A stretch of 64,000 nt of DNA from NCBI RefSeq assembly GCF_018323885.1, contig NZ_AP024585.1, positions 2,232,001-2,296,000 on the forward strand. The letters run 5' to 3'. Each line of letters begins with the position of its first letter. Position 1 is the stretch's first letter. Under the pieces are notes generated by a model that saw only the letters and a program-made list of their open reading frames with translations, ran no database searches and was not told where the DNA came from. The position numbers and the translations under genes were made by a program. Shown here one piece after another: positions 8,370-17,435 of this stretch. This stretch comes from Citrobacter amalonaticus. Lineage in GTDB: Bacteria; Pseudomonadota; Gammaproteobacteria; Enterobacterales; Enterobacteriaceae.

Positions 8370-9515
8370 TCACTCTTCGTGAATGTTCAACGCCCGGCGG
8401 GTACGTCCGGAACTGAGATAATCGGCGATGTAATCCTGTGAGATCTCACCGTTGTAGCGTCCTTCCTCGTCAACGATCGGCATCCAACTGGTATTACTTT
8501 CATACAGTTTGGAGAGCACAATCCGCAGGTTATCTTCGGCTTTACCGGTAATACGGAAGGGATGAATGATATCTGCGCAGGTGCCGCTGGCCTGGCGCGC
8601 CTCGCGACATTTCACAAAGCCCAGTGGTTTTCCTTCGCCATCCACCACCGTAATGGCGCGAATATCGTTGTCATCCATAATGCCAAAGGCTTCCTTCAGC
8701 GACGTGGACGGCTGAGCAGTCAGCGTCGGTTGTTGATCGGTCACATCGCCCGCCGAAACCAGCAGCAGACGCTTAAGCGTTCGATCCTGACCGACGAATG
8801 AACCGACAAAATCGTTGGCCGGTTTGGCCAGCAGTTCATCGGGGCTGGCGCACTGGACAATCCGTCCCTGACGGAACACAGCAATGCGATCGCCAAGTTT
8901 CAGCGCCTCATCGATATCATGACTCACCAGCATCACGGTTTTTTTTAGCGCACGTTGCATCTCAAGGAACTGATTCTGGATCACTTCGCGGTTGATGGGG
9001 TCGACGGCGCCAAACGGCTCGTCCATCAGCAGGACCGGCGGATCCGCCGCCAGGGCGCGAATCACGCCAATACGCTGTTGCTGACCGCCGGACATTTCTT
9101 TTGGATAGCGATGCAGAAACTTTTTGGCATCCATCGCCACCATCTCCATTAATTCTTCGGCGCGGCTTTTACAGCGGGCTTTGTCCCAGCCCAGCATGCG
9201 GGGGACGACCGTGATGTTCTCTTCAATCGTCATATTGGGAAACAGGCCAATCTGTTGGATCACATAGCCAATATTACGGCGCAGGGTCACGGTATCCATC
9301 TCATTGGTATTTTCACCGTTTATCAGGATGTTGCCACTGCTCGGGGTAATCAGACGGTTAATCATCTTCAGGGTGGTGGTCTTACCGCAGCCCGACGGCC
9401 CCAGCAAAACACACATTTCTCCCTCCGGCACGTTCAGATTAACGTTATCGACGGCCTTCAGCGGCTGACCCTTTTTCTGTGAAAATTGTTTGGTGAGGTT
9501 TTCCAGTTTTATCAT
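8370..9515 (-). CDS. osmV: OsmV, ATP-binding subunit of the OsmU osmoprotectant ABC transporter
   Basis: The 381-residue protein carries Walker A GPSGCGKTT (around residue 38), ABC signature SGGQQQR, Walker B VLLMDEP and a switch His (LVSHDIDEA). The C-terminal part (about 250-370) holds a CBS-domain pair, as in glycine-betaine transporter ATPases of the ProV/OpuCA type. It energises uptake of glycine betaine and related osmoprotectants. It is the last gene of a four-gene operon. Its ATG overlaps the osmW stop by one base (TAATG). Names follow the Salmonella OsmU system. Confidence 0.92.
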   Translation of the reverse strand: MIKLENLTKQFSQKKGQPLKAVDNVNLNVPEGEMCVLLGPSGCGKTTTLKMINRLITPSSGNILINGENTNEMDTVTLRRNIGYVIQQIGLFPNMTIEENITVVPRMLGWDKARCKSRAEELMEMVAMDAKKFLHRYPKEMSGGQQQRIGVIRALAADPPVLLMDEPFGAVDPINREVIQNQFLEMQRALKKTVMLVSHDIDEALKLGDRIAVFRQGRIVQCASPDELLAKPANDFVGSFVGQDRTLKRLLLVSAGDVTDQQPTLTAQPSTSLKEAFGIMDDNDIRAITVVDGEGKPLGFVKCREARQASGTCADIIHPFRITGKAEDNLRIVLSKLYESNTSWMPIVDEEGRYNGEISQDYIADYLSSGRTRRALNIHEE

Positions 9516-10162
9516 TATCGTATCCCCTTAGGTGTCAGAACGACTTGCAGGCGGTGTAACAGCCAGTCGAGCACAATCGCTAAAAAACAAATCATCAATG
9601 CACCGGCAATCAGCATGCGAATGTCGCTGCCGCCGATGCCGTTCAGTAACAGTAATCCCAGGCCGCCTGCGCCAATCACCGCGGCAATTGCCATGACGCC
9701 GATATTCATGACCACGGCGGTGCGGATACCGCCGAAAATCACCGGTAATGCCATCGGGATCTCCACCCAACGCAGGCGCTGCCAGAAGGTCATGCCGATA
9801 CCGCGACCCGCTTCGCGTAAGCCCGGCGGGAGGTTGTCCAGCGCGGTATGGGTGTTACGCACGATAGGCAGCAGCGAGTAAAGAAACACGGCGGTAATGG
9901 CGGGCAGTGCGCCAATTCCGTGACCGATCAGCGAAAACAGGGGGATCATCAACCCGAACAGGGCGATAGAGGGAATTGTCAGCAGCAGCGTCGCGACGCT
10001 TAACACCGGCGTTGCCAGCCATTTGTGGCGGACAATCAGGATCCCCAGAGGCACGCCAATCACAATCGCCAACCCAACCGCCAGCGCCACTAGCCACAGA
10101 TGCTGATAGGTGAGCATCGCCAGATAACCCGCGTTATCCATCATGTAGTGAATCGTATCCAT
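9515..10162 (-). CDS. osmW: OsmW, OsmU inner-membrane permease
   Basis: This 215-residue permease has about five or six membrane segments and the BPD-transporter EAA loop (EAGRGIGMTFWQRLRWVEIP). This is the family's contact site for the ATPase. It is one of two non-identical permeases in the operon, the other at 11103-11813; the pair would form the heterodimeric channel. The start ATG lies nine bases after the end of osmX. Confidence 0.91.
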   Translation of the reverse strand: MDTIHYMMDNAGYLAMLTYQHLWLVALAVGLAIVIGVPLGILIVRHKWLATPVLSVATLLLTIPSIALFGLMIPLFSLIGHGIGALPAITAVFLYSLLPIVRNTHTALDNLPPGLREAGRGIGMTFWQRLRWVEIPMALPVIFGGIRTAVVMNIGVMAIAAVIGAGGLGLLLLNGIGGSDIRMLIAGALMICFLAIVLDWLLHRLQVVLTPKGIR

Positions 10163-10171
10163 ATGCGCTCC

Positions 10172-11074
10172 TTACAGCAGGTTCTTTTGTTGCAGGAATT
10201 CACGAGCAACCTGCTGAGGTGACTGGTGATCGATATCAACCTTCGCATTCAGCGAACTGATCACGTCATTGTTCAACTGGGCCGAGAGGGTATTGAGCGC
10301 CTCAGCAAGTCCCGGATGGGCTTCCAGCGTCTCTTTACGCACCACCGGCGTGACAGCGTAACTTGGGAAGAAGCCCTTATCATCCTCCAGTACTTTGAGA
10401 TCAAACCCTTTCACACGGCCGTCAGTGGTGTAGATGAGACCGGCGTCAACAAAGCCATCGCGTACGGCGTTGTAAACCAGTCCGGGGTCCATCTGGCGGA
10501 TTTGCGGCCGGTCGAGATCCATCTGATAGGCCTGCTGCAACGGCTTCATTCCGTCGCTACGTCCGGCAAATTCCAGGTCGAGACCCAGCAGCCAGTTGTT
10601 ATCGGGATCGGTCTGGCGAATGTGTTCAATTTTCGCCACCATCTCCGACATGGTGTTGATGTTCTCCGCTTCGGCACGTTTGCGCTGCATGGCGAAGGCG
10701 TAGGTGTTGTTCATATCTGCCGGTTTCAGCCATACCAGTCCCAGTTTGGCATCAAGGCGTTTTACCGTGTCGTATGACTCCTGCGGGCTCATTCGCTTAT
10801 TGATGTGGTTGAAAATAATCAGTGAAGTGCCGGTGTATTCCCATGTCATATCAATCTGTTTATTGATCATCGCATTACGCGAAATCACTGTGGCGATATT
10901 GGTCTGCGGCTGAACCTGAAATCCCTTTTTTTGCAGATACTGAACGGTCATTGCCGAGAGAATGTGCTGCTCGGTAAAACTTTTGGTGGCGAGAATAATC
11001 GGGGCCGCCTGAGCCTGGGTGCTGATGAACAGCGCGGCGGTGAACCATCCCAGCCATTTTTTCTTGAGATTCAT
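10172..11074 (-). CDS. osmX: OsmX, OsmU periplasmic substrate-binding protein
   Basis: The 300-residue protein begins with a Sec signal peptide ending near QAQA|AP (about residue 23). The mature part has the type II periplasmic-binding fold of the OpuAC/ProX-like family: [14 protein letters not shown] at the N-terminus and [10 protein letters not shown] further on, the segment that in this family lines the quaternary-amine pocket. It captures osmoprotectants such as glycine betaine for the OsmYW/OsmV transporter. It lies between the two permease genes. Confidence 0.92.
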   Translation of the reverse strand: MNLKKKWLGWFTAALFISTQAQAAPIILATKSFTEQHILSAMTVQYLQKKGFQVQPQTNIATVISRNAMINKQIDMTWEYTGTSLIIFNHINKRMSPQESYDTVKRLDAKLGLVWLKPADMNNTYAFAMQRKRAEAENINTMSEMVAKIEHIRQTDPDNNWLLGLDLEFAGRSDGMKPLQQAYQMDLDRPQIRQMDPGLVYNAVRDGFVDAGLIYTTDGRVKGFDLKVLEDDKGFFPSYAVTPVVRKETLEAHPGLAEALNTLSAQLNNDVISSLNAKVDIDHQSPQQVAREFLQQKNLL

Positions 11075-11102
11075 TTAGCGCTCCTTGTTCTTATCATTGC
11101 CA

Positions 11103-11813
11103 TCAGGCCGTATGTGGGCTCAGGACGCGCCCAAGCCAGGCGAGCAGACTGTCGAGGATCAGGGCGAATAGCGCGGTGGCGGTGGCTCCCAGAATCAATG
11201 TCGGGAAGTCGTTAAGATAGATGCCAGGGAAAATCAGTTCGCCGTAGCTGCTGGCGCCAATCAGAAACGCCAGCGGGGCAGTACCGACGTTGATCGCCGT
11301 GGCAATGCGGATCCCGGAAAGTATTACCGGCCAGGCGTTGGGGATTTCTACCTGACGCAACCGTTGCCATTTCGTCATACCGATGCCGTTTGCCGCTTCA
11401 ATCAGCGACGACGGTACAGAACTCAATCCTGCCCAGGTGTTACGCACAATCGGCAGCAACGACGCCAGAAACAGCGCAACGATGGCAGGCATGTCACCAA
11501 TGCCGATAATCACCATCGCCAGCGCGAGAACGGCCAGCGGGGGCAAGGTATTGCCAATATTGAAGATCTGCATGACATATTCGGCAATACCGCGGGCGGC
11601 GGGGCGACTAAGCAAAATACCGCTTGGAATACCGACCAGCAGGGCAAAAAACATCGAGGTAAGGACTAAAATCAGGTGCTGTTGACCGAGATAAAGCAAA
11701 TCAACCTGACGCGATTTGAGGGTATCGATGCCAATTCCCCATACCAGCAGCGCCAGTAGCAGAATGATGGCAATACTAAAGCCCAGCACGCGGGTTAACG
11801 TGGATGTGTGCAT
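11103..11813 (-). CDS. osmY: OsmY-type OsmU permease (first gene of the operon)
   Basis: This 236-residue permease is homologous to OsmW but not identical. It has an EAA loop (EAANGIGMTKWQRLRQVEIP) and five to six membrane helices. I place the start at MHTSTLTRVL, which has GGGAG ten bases upstream; an earlier ATG eight codons upstream has none. It leads the operon osmY-osmX-osmW-osmV. The name follows Salmonella OsmU usage and must not be confused with the unrelated periplasmic OsmY of E. coli. Confidence 0.88.
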   Translation of the reverse strand: MHTSTLTRVLGFSIAIILLLALLVWGIGIDTLKSRQVDLLYLGQQHLILVLTSMFFALLVGIPSGILLSRPAARGIAEYVMQIFNIGNTLPPLAVLALAMVIIGIGDMPAIVALFLASLLPIVRNTWAGLSSVPSSLIEAANGIGMTKWQRLRQVEIPNAWPVILSGIRIATAINVGTAPLAFLIGASSYGELIFPGIYLNDFPTLILGATATALFALILDSLLAWLGRVLSPHTA

Positions 11814-12078
11814 TGCAGTGTGTCTCCCTGTTTGCATGCGTTATGGCGGCGAAAAATCGTCGCATGTTGTTATGCCATGGTTTGGCAGGGTGTTTTGAGC
11901 TATAGCAACAGGGTGGGAAGGATTCCAGCGGGAAGGTGAATTAGATACGCAGACGATTAATCGGCAAACGCGATTTGGCCTTATGCCGTAAAGGATAAGC
12001 AGGGTATGTAAAGAATTGTCTTAAAAACCTGAAATAAAAGTGACGCTGTAACATTTTAAGGTAATGCAGGTATCAGAA
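11814..12078. other. Intergenic region upstream of the osmU operon
   Basis: About 265 bases without a gene. It must carry the osmU promoter (reading left). I could not identify a clear -35/-10 pair or operator. A matS-like 13-mer with one mismatch (12040-12052) is present but not called. Confidence 0.5.
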
Positions 12079-12099
12079 AAGGCAGGAAAAACCTGCCTT
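12079..12099 (-). terminator. Terminator of the ynfFGH-dmsD operon
   Basis: The arms AAGGCAGG and CCTGCCTT enclose a five-base loop. On the minus strand they are followed by TTCT, eight bases past the dmsD stop codon. Confidence 0.65.
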
Positions 12100-12106
12100 A
12101 AGAAGG

Positions 12107-12721
12107 TTAGCGGTAGAGCGTTTTTTCTGCCACCGGTGTCAGCAACTGAGACCGCCACTGTGCCAGGGTGTGATGCGCCAGTTTACCGAGTGCCTGATAA
12201 AAAGGATGACCGGCGTTCTCAATAAAGACGTCCAGAAAGCGGGATGACCAGGGGAACAGATGCCACGCCAGCAGTTGTTCGCATTCGCTGTGTCGGCCAC
12301 TTTCCGCCAGCCACGCCGCCATCAGTAACAACGAGCCGAAATGATCTTCGGGTTCGTTCTGCTCTGTCTCGACGTGAATACCGTTGTCGCGCATCCACTG
12401 ACGCAGGGCCAGCGTCGATTCGCCAAACAGGACATTTTCACGATCTAGCCAGACCGATCCCCAGGGCGGCGACGGTAACGCGTAGGGTCCCACGAACAGG
12501 CGCTGGAATGCCTCGGGAAGTGACTCATCGCTGACGCGTGTAAAGTCCGTTGCCAGCGGGGACAGGGTTTCCGCTGCCAGCGGCCATTGTGTCTGCCAGT
12601 CATCAGCGGTTAACGCAGACACCAGAGGCGCGGCTTCGGCGCTGTCGGGGGCGTAGTAAAACAGCGCCCCCAGCACGCGTGCCGTCATCGCAAAATCATC
12701 ACGTTGAGTAAAATCAGTCAT
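12107..12721 (-). CDS. dmsD: DmsD, Tat-proofreading chaperone for DmsA/YnfE/YnfF
   Basis: The 204-residue TorD-family chaperone matches E. coli DmsD, including the WGSVWLDRE and EPEDHFG blocks that in this family form the leader-binding region. DmsD binds the twin-arginine leader of the molybdoenzyme subunit and holds back export until the cofactor is inserted. It is the last gene of the operon whose first gene (ynfF) makes that leader. I start at MTDFTQRDDF, with AGGA upstream; this gives the usual length of 204. Confidence 0.95.
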   Translation of the reverse strand: MTDFTQRDDFAMTARVLGALFYYAPDSAEAAPLVSALTADDWQTQWPLAAETLSPLATDFTRVSDESLPEAFQRLFVGPYALPSPPWGSVWLDRENVLFGESTLALRQWMRDNGIHVETEQNEPEDHFGSLLLMAAWLAESGRHSECEQLLAWHLFPWSSRFLDVFIENAGHPFYQALGKLAHHTLAQWRSQLLTPVAEKTLYR

Positions 12722-12763
12722 CTGAAACATCCTGAAAAGTGCGGGTTTCCCCGCACGGATTTG

Positions 12764-13621
12764 TTAACCTGCCACCGCCATACCGACGGTCATATGCAGG
12801 CCATAAAACAGGCCGCGGCCAATGATTTCGCCGCCAAGCACGAGGAGCAGCCCCAACAGCAACCCGGCGACATGCGGCTCTTTACGGCGTACCAGCGGGC
12901 AGATCCAGCAGCCCAGTCCGGCAGCGACCAGCACCACGCGCCATACCTGCAGAGAGGCGTAATCCGGCACCAGCGCGGAAGCCTGCTGAACCGAACTGTG
13001 AATGGTTGCCAGCGACATGCCCTGCAGGACGATGACCGCCACGCTGACCAGTAGCGCCAGCACGCTGATACTGGCAAACAGGGTTCCATTAAAGGTGACA
13101 CGGGACGCCCGCAGCAGCAATGCTGCGAACAGCGGGCCGCTGAGCAACACCGTCATGAAGAACGCCAGCGTCGTATAGCCAGTATACCAGGTCGGCACGG
13201 TATCGATCAGGTAAACCCGGGTCATTGCCCAGACGAAGACGACCCCCAGTACCATACTGACCAGCAGCCAGAGTTTACCCAGCGCGGGCGGCATTTTACC
13301 CAGAACGGCGACCAGCCACCAGATTCCACCCACCGCGAAAAAGACGGAGCCTGCGGCGATTTCATTGCTCAACCCGGATGCGCCAATGCGATTGAGTGAG
13401 TTGAATGCCCGCATCGGCGACCCCAGGTGCATGATTGACGCCAGGAATCCCAGCCCCATCACCAGCCAGAGAAAAAACATGCTGCGAACCAGTCGTTGCC
13501 GGGCGGCGGCATCGTCTTTCATCGCCAACCAGCCTGCTCCACAGACAATCAGCGCGCCCACGACGCACTGGCCGAGTACCGTAAACAGCACCAGCGGCCA
13601 TTCATGCCATCCATTTCCCAT
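12764..13621 (-). CDS. ynfH: YnfH, membrane anchor subunit (DmsC family)
   Basis: The 285-residue protein has eight hydrophobic segments and matches E. coli YnfH from MGNGWHEWP to the C-terminal MTVGMAVAG. DmsC-family anchors tie the catalytic and iron-sulfur subunits to the inner membrane and oxidise menaquinol. The start MGNGW lies one base after the ynfG stop codon, so the pair is tightly coupled; a longer frame from 13684 would overlap ynfG and is not used. Confidence 0.94.
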   Translation of the reverse strand: MGNGWHEWPLVLFTVLGQCVVGALIVCGAGWLAMKDDAAARQRLVRSMFFLWLVMGLGFLASIMHLGSPMRAFNSLNRIGASGLSNEIAAGSVFFAVGGIWWLVAVLGKMPPALGKLWLLVSMVLGVVFVWAMTRVYLIDTVPTWYTGYTTLAFFMTVLLSGPLFAALLLRASRVTFNGTLFASISVLALLVSVAVIVLQGMSLATIHSSVQQASALVPDYASLQVWRVVLVAAGLGCWICPLVRRKEPHVAGLLLGLLLVLGGEIIGRGLFYGLHMTVGMAVAG

Positions 13622-13622
13622 T

Positions 13623-14240
13623 TCAGACCTCCTTCGGATTCGCCAGATAACCGGTGGTATCCCCGGTCGGGCGGCTGTTGGCATTCGGTTTAATTACAAT
13701 ACTCGGTTTGGTGAAGTGCGCGCCTGGAAGCGGAGCAACCGCAGCCAGATCGCCGTGTTTCTGACGCAGTTCGTCAATCGGACCGAAGTCCAGCGCCCGC
13801 AGCGGGCAGGACTCCACACAGATAGGTTTCTTGCCGTCCGCCACGCGGTCATGACAGCCGTCGCACTTGGTCATGTGACCTTTGGCGGCATTGTACTGCG
13901 GCGCGCCGTACGGACAGGCCATATGGCAATAACGACAGCCGATGCAGACATCTTCATCAACGACCACAAAGCCGTCTTCCCGTTTGTGCATCGCCCCGCT
14001 CGGACAGACCTTGGTACAGGCCGGATCTTCACAGTGGTTACAGGCAATAGAGAGATAGTAGGCAAACACGTTCTGGTGCCAGACGCCATTGTCTTCCTGC
14101 CAGTCTCCGCCCGCATATTCATAAATGCGGCGGAAGCTGACGTCCGGGGTTAAATCCTTGTAGTCCTTGCAGGCCAGTTCGCAGGTTTTGCACCCGGTGC
14201 AACGGCTGGAATCAATAAAAAATCCATACTGAGTTGTCAT
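13623..14240 (-). CDS. ynfG: YnfG, iron-sulfur electron-transfer subunit (DmsB family)
   Basis: The 205-residue protein carries four ferredoxin-type cysteine clusters: CTGCKTCELAC (residues 14-24), CNHCEDPAC, CIGCRYCHMACP and CDGCHDR. These bind four [4Fe-4S] centres, as in DmsB. It passes electrons from the YnfH quinol site to the molybdenum subunit YnfF on the periplasmic face. It lacks its own leader and would travel through Tat bound to YnfF. Ten bases separate it from ynfF. Confidence 0.96.
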   Translation of the reverse strand: MTTQYGFFIDSSRCTGCKTCELACKDYKDLTPDVSFRRIYEYAGGDWQEDNGVWHQNVFAYYLSIACNHCEDPACTKVCPSGAMHKREDGFVVVDEDVCIGCRYCHMACPYGAPQYNAAKGHMTKCDGCHDRVADGKKPICVESCPLRALDFGPIDELRQKHGDLAAVAPLPGAHFTKPSIVIKPNANSRPTGDTTGYLANPKEV

Positions 14241-14250
14241 CGGTTACTCC

Positions 14251-16686
14251 TTAGACCTTTTCAACCTGAACAAGATTACTGTGCGAAGGATTGCCTTTGG
14301 CCAGCGGCGAAGGGCGGTGCGACGTCAGGATGTTAATGGAGCCGCCGTGGTCTATTTGATCACCAAACATGTCGGCTTTGAGCCACGCACCCTGACCGAT
14401 GGCCGTGACACCGGGCAGAATGCGTGGGGTCACTTTGGCAGGGATCAGCATCTGACCGTTATTGTTAAACACCCGGACGGTGTCGCCGTGTTGAATCCCA
14501 CGCGCACTGGCATCGATCGGGTTAATCCAGATCTCCTGTGGGCAAGCTTGTTGCAGGACATCAATGTTGCCGTAACTGGAGTGAGTGCGCGCCTTGTAAT
14601 GGAATCCGGTGAGCTGCAGCGGGTACGTTTTGCGGATCGGATCGTCCCAGCCGTCAAAACCGGGTGCATAGGCGGGCAAAGGATGGATTATCTCATCCTG
14701 CTTCAGTTCCCAGGTATTGGCGATAGTGGCCAGTCGCGCAGAGTAAATTTCAATTTTCCCTGACGGCGTTTTCAGCGGGTTAGCAGTGGGGTCTTCACGG
14801 AAGGCGCGGAAGGCGACGTAATGTTCTTCCGGGCATTTTTTCTTGAAGATACCGGTTTGCTTCATCTCTTCGTAATCCGGCATTTCTGGATTGCGTTCTT
14901 TGGTCTTCGCATGCAGGTATTTCACCCATTCATGCTGCGAGCGTCCTTCAGTGAATGTCTGGTAGACGTCCGGGCCGAGTCGGCGGGCGATTTCACTGAG
15001 CATCCAGTAGATCGGTTTTCTTTCAAACTTCGCTGAAGTCGCGGGCTGACCGAGGATCACATAGCCCATGTTGCCGGCGGATTCGTGAGAAATCAGGTCT
15101 TCCTGCTCGGTCGGCATTAAATCCGGTAGCAGAATGTCGCAGTACTTCGCCGATGCCGTCATGAAATGTTCGATGCCGACAATCATTTCGCACTTGCTGT
15201 CGTCCTGTAGCACGTCATGAGTGTGGGCGATATTGCCATGCTGGTTAATCAGCGTATTACTGGCGTAACACCACATGAATTTGATAGGAACATCCAGCTT
15301 GTCTTTACCACGCACGCCGTCGCGTGTGGCGGTCATTTCGGTGCCGTGATCGATAGCGTCGGTCCAGGTGAAGACGGAGATTTGCGTTTTCACCGGGTTA
15401 TCAAGCATCGAAAACCATTCCACACCGAGATCCCAGGTGCCTTCACGGACGCCTGAGTTGCCGCCGTTGATACCGACGTTACCGGTGAGCACCGACAGCA
15501 TGGCGATCGCCCGCGCGGTTTGCTCGCCGTTGGAGTGACGCTGAGGTCCCCAGCCCTGGCAAATATAGGCCGGCTTCGCCGAACCAATTTCACGCGCCAG
15601 TTGAATGATTTTATCCGCCGGAATACTGGTGATATGAGAAGCCCACTCCGGTGTTTTGGCAATGCCGTCCGGGCCTTCACCGAGGATATAGGCCTTGTAA
15701 TGCGCGTTACGCGGCGCGTCGGCAGGCAGGGTGGTTTCATCGTAGCCGACGCAATATTTGTCGAGGAACGGTTTATCGACCAGATCTTCCGTAATCAGCA
15801 CCCAGGCAATCGCAGCCGCCAGTGCGCCATCCGTACCGGGGCGGATGGGCAGCCATTCGTCTTCACGTCCGGCGGCGGTGTCGTTATAGCGCGGATCGAT
15901 CACTATCATTCGCGCATTTGAACGTTCGCGAGCCTGTTCAACATAATAAGTGACGCCGCCGCCACTCATGCGGGTTTCCGCTGGGTTGTTGCCAAACATC
16001 ACCACCAGTTTCGTGTTGGCAATGTCATCCGGGCTGTTGCCATCGTTACTGCCAAACATGTAGCTCATGGCGGCGCTGATTTGCGCGGTACTGTAACTGC
16101 CATAACGGCTAAGATAGCCACCACAGGAGTTCATCAGACGGTAAGGGACGTTGGAGTTGGTAATGTTGCCGCCGTCGACACCGGTGCCGTACAGTACGTG
16201 AACCGCCTCATTGCCATACGCTTTCAGGATCCGCTTCAGGTTGTCGCCGATGGTATCCAGCGCTTCATCCCAGGAGATACGCTCAAATTTCCCTTCGCCG
16301 CGTTTACCAACACGTTTCATTGGATATTTCAAACGGTCCGGATGGTTCATGCGGCGACGTATTGAGCGACCGCGCAGACAGGCGCGAACCTGGTGGTTTC
16401 CGTACTCATCGTTGCCGGTAGTGTCAGATTCAACCCAGTAAACGGTGTCATCTTTAACATGCAGACGCAGCAGGCAGCGACTTCCGCAGTTGACGGTACA
16501 GGAACTCCAGACCGCTTTTTCTTCGACCGGCGCTGGCGTCATGCCGTCGGCGGCGCGGGCGATACTGGTGAAAGGAAGGGTGAAAGCGCTACTGGCAAGC
16601 GCAAGGCTGCCAATAGCGGATGATTTCACCAGACTACGGCGGCTGATATTGGCCTTCATGAGGGCCTCAGGCGTGGTGATTTTCAT
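14251..16686 (-). CDS. ynfF: YnfF, molybdopterin catalytic subunit of a DMSO/selenate-reductase-type enzyme
   Basis: The 811-residue protein closely matches E. coli YnfF. The twin-arginine leader is SRRSLVKS (residues 15-22) with a hydrophobic stretch to about residue 45. A cysteine motif CTVNCGSRC with a later CLRGRS (about residues 63-105) binds the N-terminal FeS cluster. A serine in YGSYST is the candidate molybdenum ligand by analogy with DmsA. YnfE/YnfF in E. coli take part in selenate reduction and are DmsA paralogues. E. coli has ynfE and ynfF in tandem; here there is one gene, and the region upstream is promoter, not a second copy. It leads ynfFGH-dmsD. Confidence 0.95.
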   Translation of the reverse strand: MKITTPEALMKANISRRSLVKSSAIGSLALASSAFTLPFTSIARAADGMTPAPVEEKAVWSSCTVNCGSRCLLRLHVKDDTVYWVESDTTGNDEYGNHQVRACLRGRSIRRRMNHPDRLKYPMKRVGKRGEGKFERISWDEALDTIGDNLKRILKAYGNEAVHVLYGTGVDGGNITNSNVPYRLMNSCGGYLSRYGSYSTAQISAAMSYMFGSNDGNSPDDIANTKLVVMFGNNPAETRMSGGGVTYYVEQARERSNARMIVIDPRYNDTAAGREDEWLPIRPGTDGALAAAIAWVLITEDLVDKPFLDKYCVGYDETTLPADAPRNAHYKAYILGEGPDGIAKTPEWASHITSIPADKIIQLAREIGSAKPAYICQGWGPQRHSNGEQTARAIAMLSVLTGNVGINGGNSGVREGTWDLGVEWFSMLDNPVKTQISVFTWTDAIDHGTEMTATRDGVRGKDKLDVPIKFMWCYASNTLINQHGNIAHTHDVLQDDSKCEMIVGIEHFMTASAKYCDILLPDLMPTEQEDLISHESAGNMGYVILGQPATSAKFERKPIYWMLSEIARRLGPDVYQTFTEGRSQHEWVKYLHAKTKERNPEMPDYEEMKQTGIFKKKCPEEHYVAFRAFREDPTANPLKTPSGKIEIYSARLATIANTWELKQDEIIHPLPAYAPGFDGWDDPIRKTYPLQLTGFHYKARTHSSYGNIDVLQQACPQEIWINPIDASARGIQHGDTVRVFNNNGQMLIPAKVTPRILPGVTAIGQGAWLKADMFGDQIDHGGSINILTSHRPSPLAKGNPSHSNLVQVEKV

Positions 16687-16871
16687 GGTTGCTCACTTTG
16701 CTAATGTCAAAAACTGGCCTGGTTGCTTCCTTGTCCGGGGAACAGCCATTCGCATTTTTTCTGTTTTAATCAACGTGGTGTGGAGGGCGTTGTGCAGATG
16801 CCGCACCTTCAAAACAGATCGCTGTATAATATTTTCTATATCGATATCAGAGACATGCTAAACAGAAATGA

Positions 16872-16912
16872 ATTTTACCCCTTAATGGGTAGGGGTTATT
16901 AATGCATATCAA
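16872..16912 (-). promoter_or_regulatory. ynfF operon promoter with FNR box and NarL/NarP 7-2-7 site
   Basis: An FNR-type palindrome with one mismatch, TTAAT-GCAT-ATCAA, lies at 16899-16912. Next to it, at 16876-16891, is a perfect 7-2-7 NarL/NarP inverted repeat, TACCCCT-TA-ATGGGTA. On the minus strand a -10-like TAAAAT (16877-16872) sits so that FNR would be centred near -41, the class II position, with NarL covering the core promoter. This predicts anaerobic activation and nitrate repression. The transcript would have a leader of about 180 bases. Confidence 0.7.
16887..16894 (+). other. KOPS octamer inside the ynfF promoter
   Basis: GGGTAGGG points toward dif. Its first five bases are the right half of the NarL/NarP site. 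Confidence 0.6.
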
Positions 16913-16923
16913 AGTGAGGGGAA

Positions 16924-16941
16924 CCCTCCGTTGCCGGAGGG
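16924..16941 (-). terminator. Hairpin downstream of ynfD
   Basis: The arms CCCTCCG and CGGAGGG enclose a four-base loop 17 bases past the ynfD stop. The following tract on the minus strand is TTCCCC, so it is a weak terminator protecting the FNR/NarL region. Confidence 0.5.
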
Positions 16942-16957
16942 GAAAAAACAGGCGGAA

Positions 16958-17263
16958 TTACTGGGGTTCGGCGTTGGCGCCTTCCTGAGAAGGCGTGGTG
17001 CTGGCAGGGGCATTACCACTGCTGGTCCGGGTGTAAAGAATTTTATGTGTGTCGTTAGCGCAATGTCCGACGACCTGTGAATCCGGTTGGTCAGCCTGAT
17101 CGTTTGGCACAATACTCAGGGTGAAGTTGGCCTCCGGCACGCCGTTATTGATGATGCGCTGCTCAATATCACTCTTGACGCGTTCGCAGGAGTCAGGGGC
17201 GGCAAAAACCAGCGGGGAGGCGGTCAGCAGAATGCCTGTCAGTAGTCCTCGGGATAATTTCAT
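16958..17263 (-). CDS. ynfD: YnfD, small secreted DUF1161 protein
   Basis: The 101-residue protein starts at MKLSRGLLTGILL, a signal peptide cleaved near VFA|AP. The mature part has DUF1161 features: CERVKSDIEQRI, then VGHCANDTHKILYTR, with a conserved cysteine pair that could form a disulfide in the periplasm. The frame opens 24 codons further upstream, but the E. coli start and the signal peptide fix this one. The function is unknown. Confidence 0.93.
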   Translation of the reverse strand: MKLSRGLLTGILLTASPLVFAAPDSCERVKSDIEQRIINNGVPEANFTLSIVPNDQADQPDSQVVGHCANDTHKILYTRTSSGNAPASTTPSQEGANAEPQ

Positions 17264-17375
17264 CATCAGCTCCATTGTTGAGATGCTCATAATAAGCATA
17301 GCATTGCGAGTGTAAGCATTTGTCATGGCCGCCAACCTGTTGATGAATCTGAAAGATCGCTTTGCTCCCTAAAAA

Positions 17376-17404
17376 CACAAACCCTGACAAGGTCAGGGTT
17401 TGTG
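17376..17404 (-). terminator. Strong terminator of autotransporter gene A
   Basis: A perfect 13-bp stem, CACAAACCCTGAC with GTCAGGGTTTGTG, encloses a three-base loop. On the minus strand it is followed by TTTTT. It lies 31 bases past the stop codon of the autotransporter gene. Confidence 0.88.
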
Positions 17405-17426
17405 ATAAATCTCCATGTCGCCATGG

Positions 17427-17434
17427 GGGAAGGG
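17427..17434 (+). other. KOPS octamer beside the autotransporter A stop
   Basis: GGGAAGGG on the plus strand, pointing toward dif. Confidence 0.6.
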
Positions 17435-17435
17435 A

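Noticed and set aside
12040..12052. matS-like GTGACGCTGTAAC
   Set aside because: One mismatch in the right half; not called.
13365..14153. 262-codon plus-strand frame opposite ynfG/ynfH
   Set aside because: Antisense to well-conserved iron-sulfur and anchor genes; no ribosome binding site or domain.
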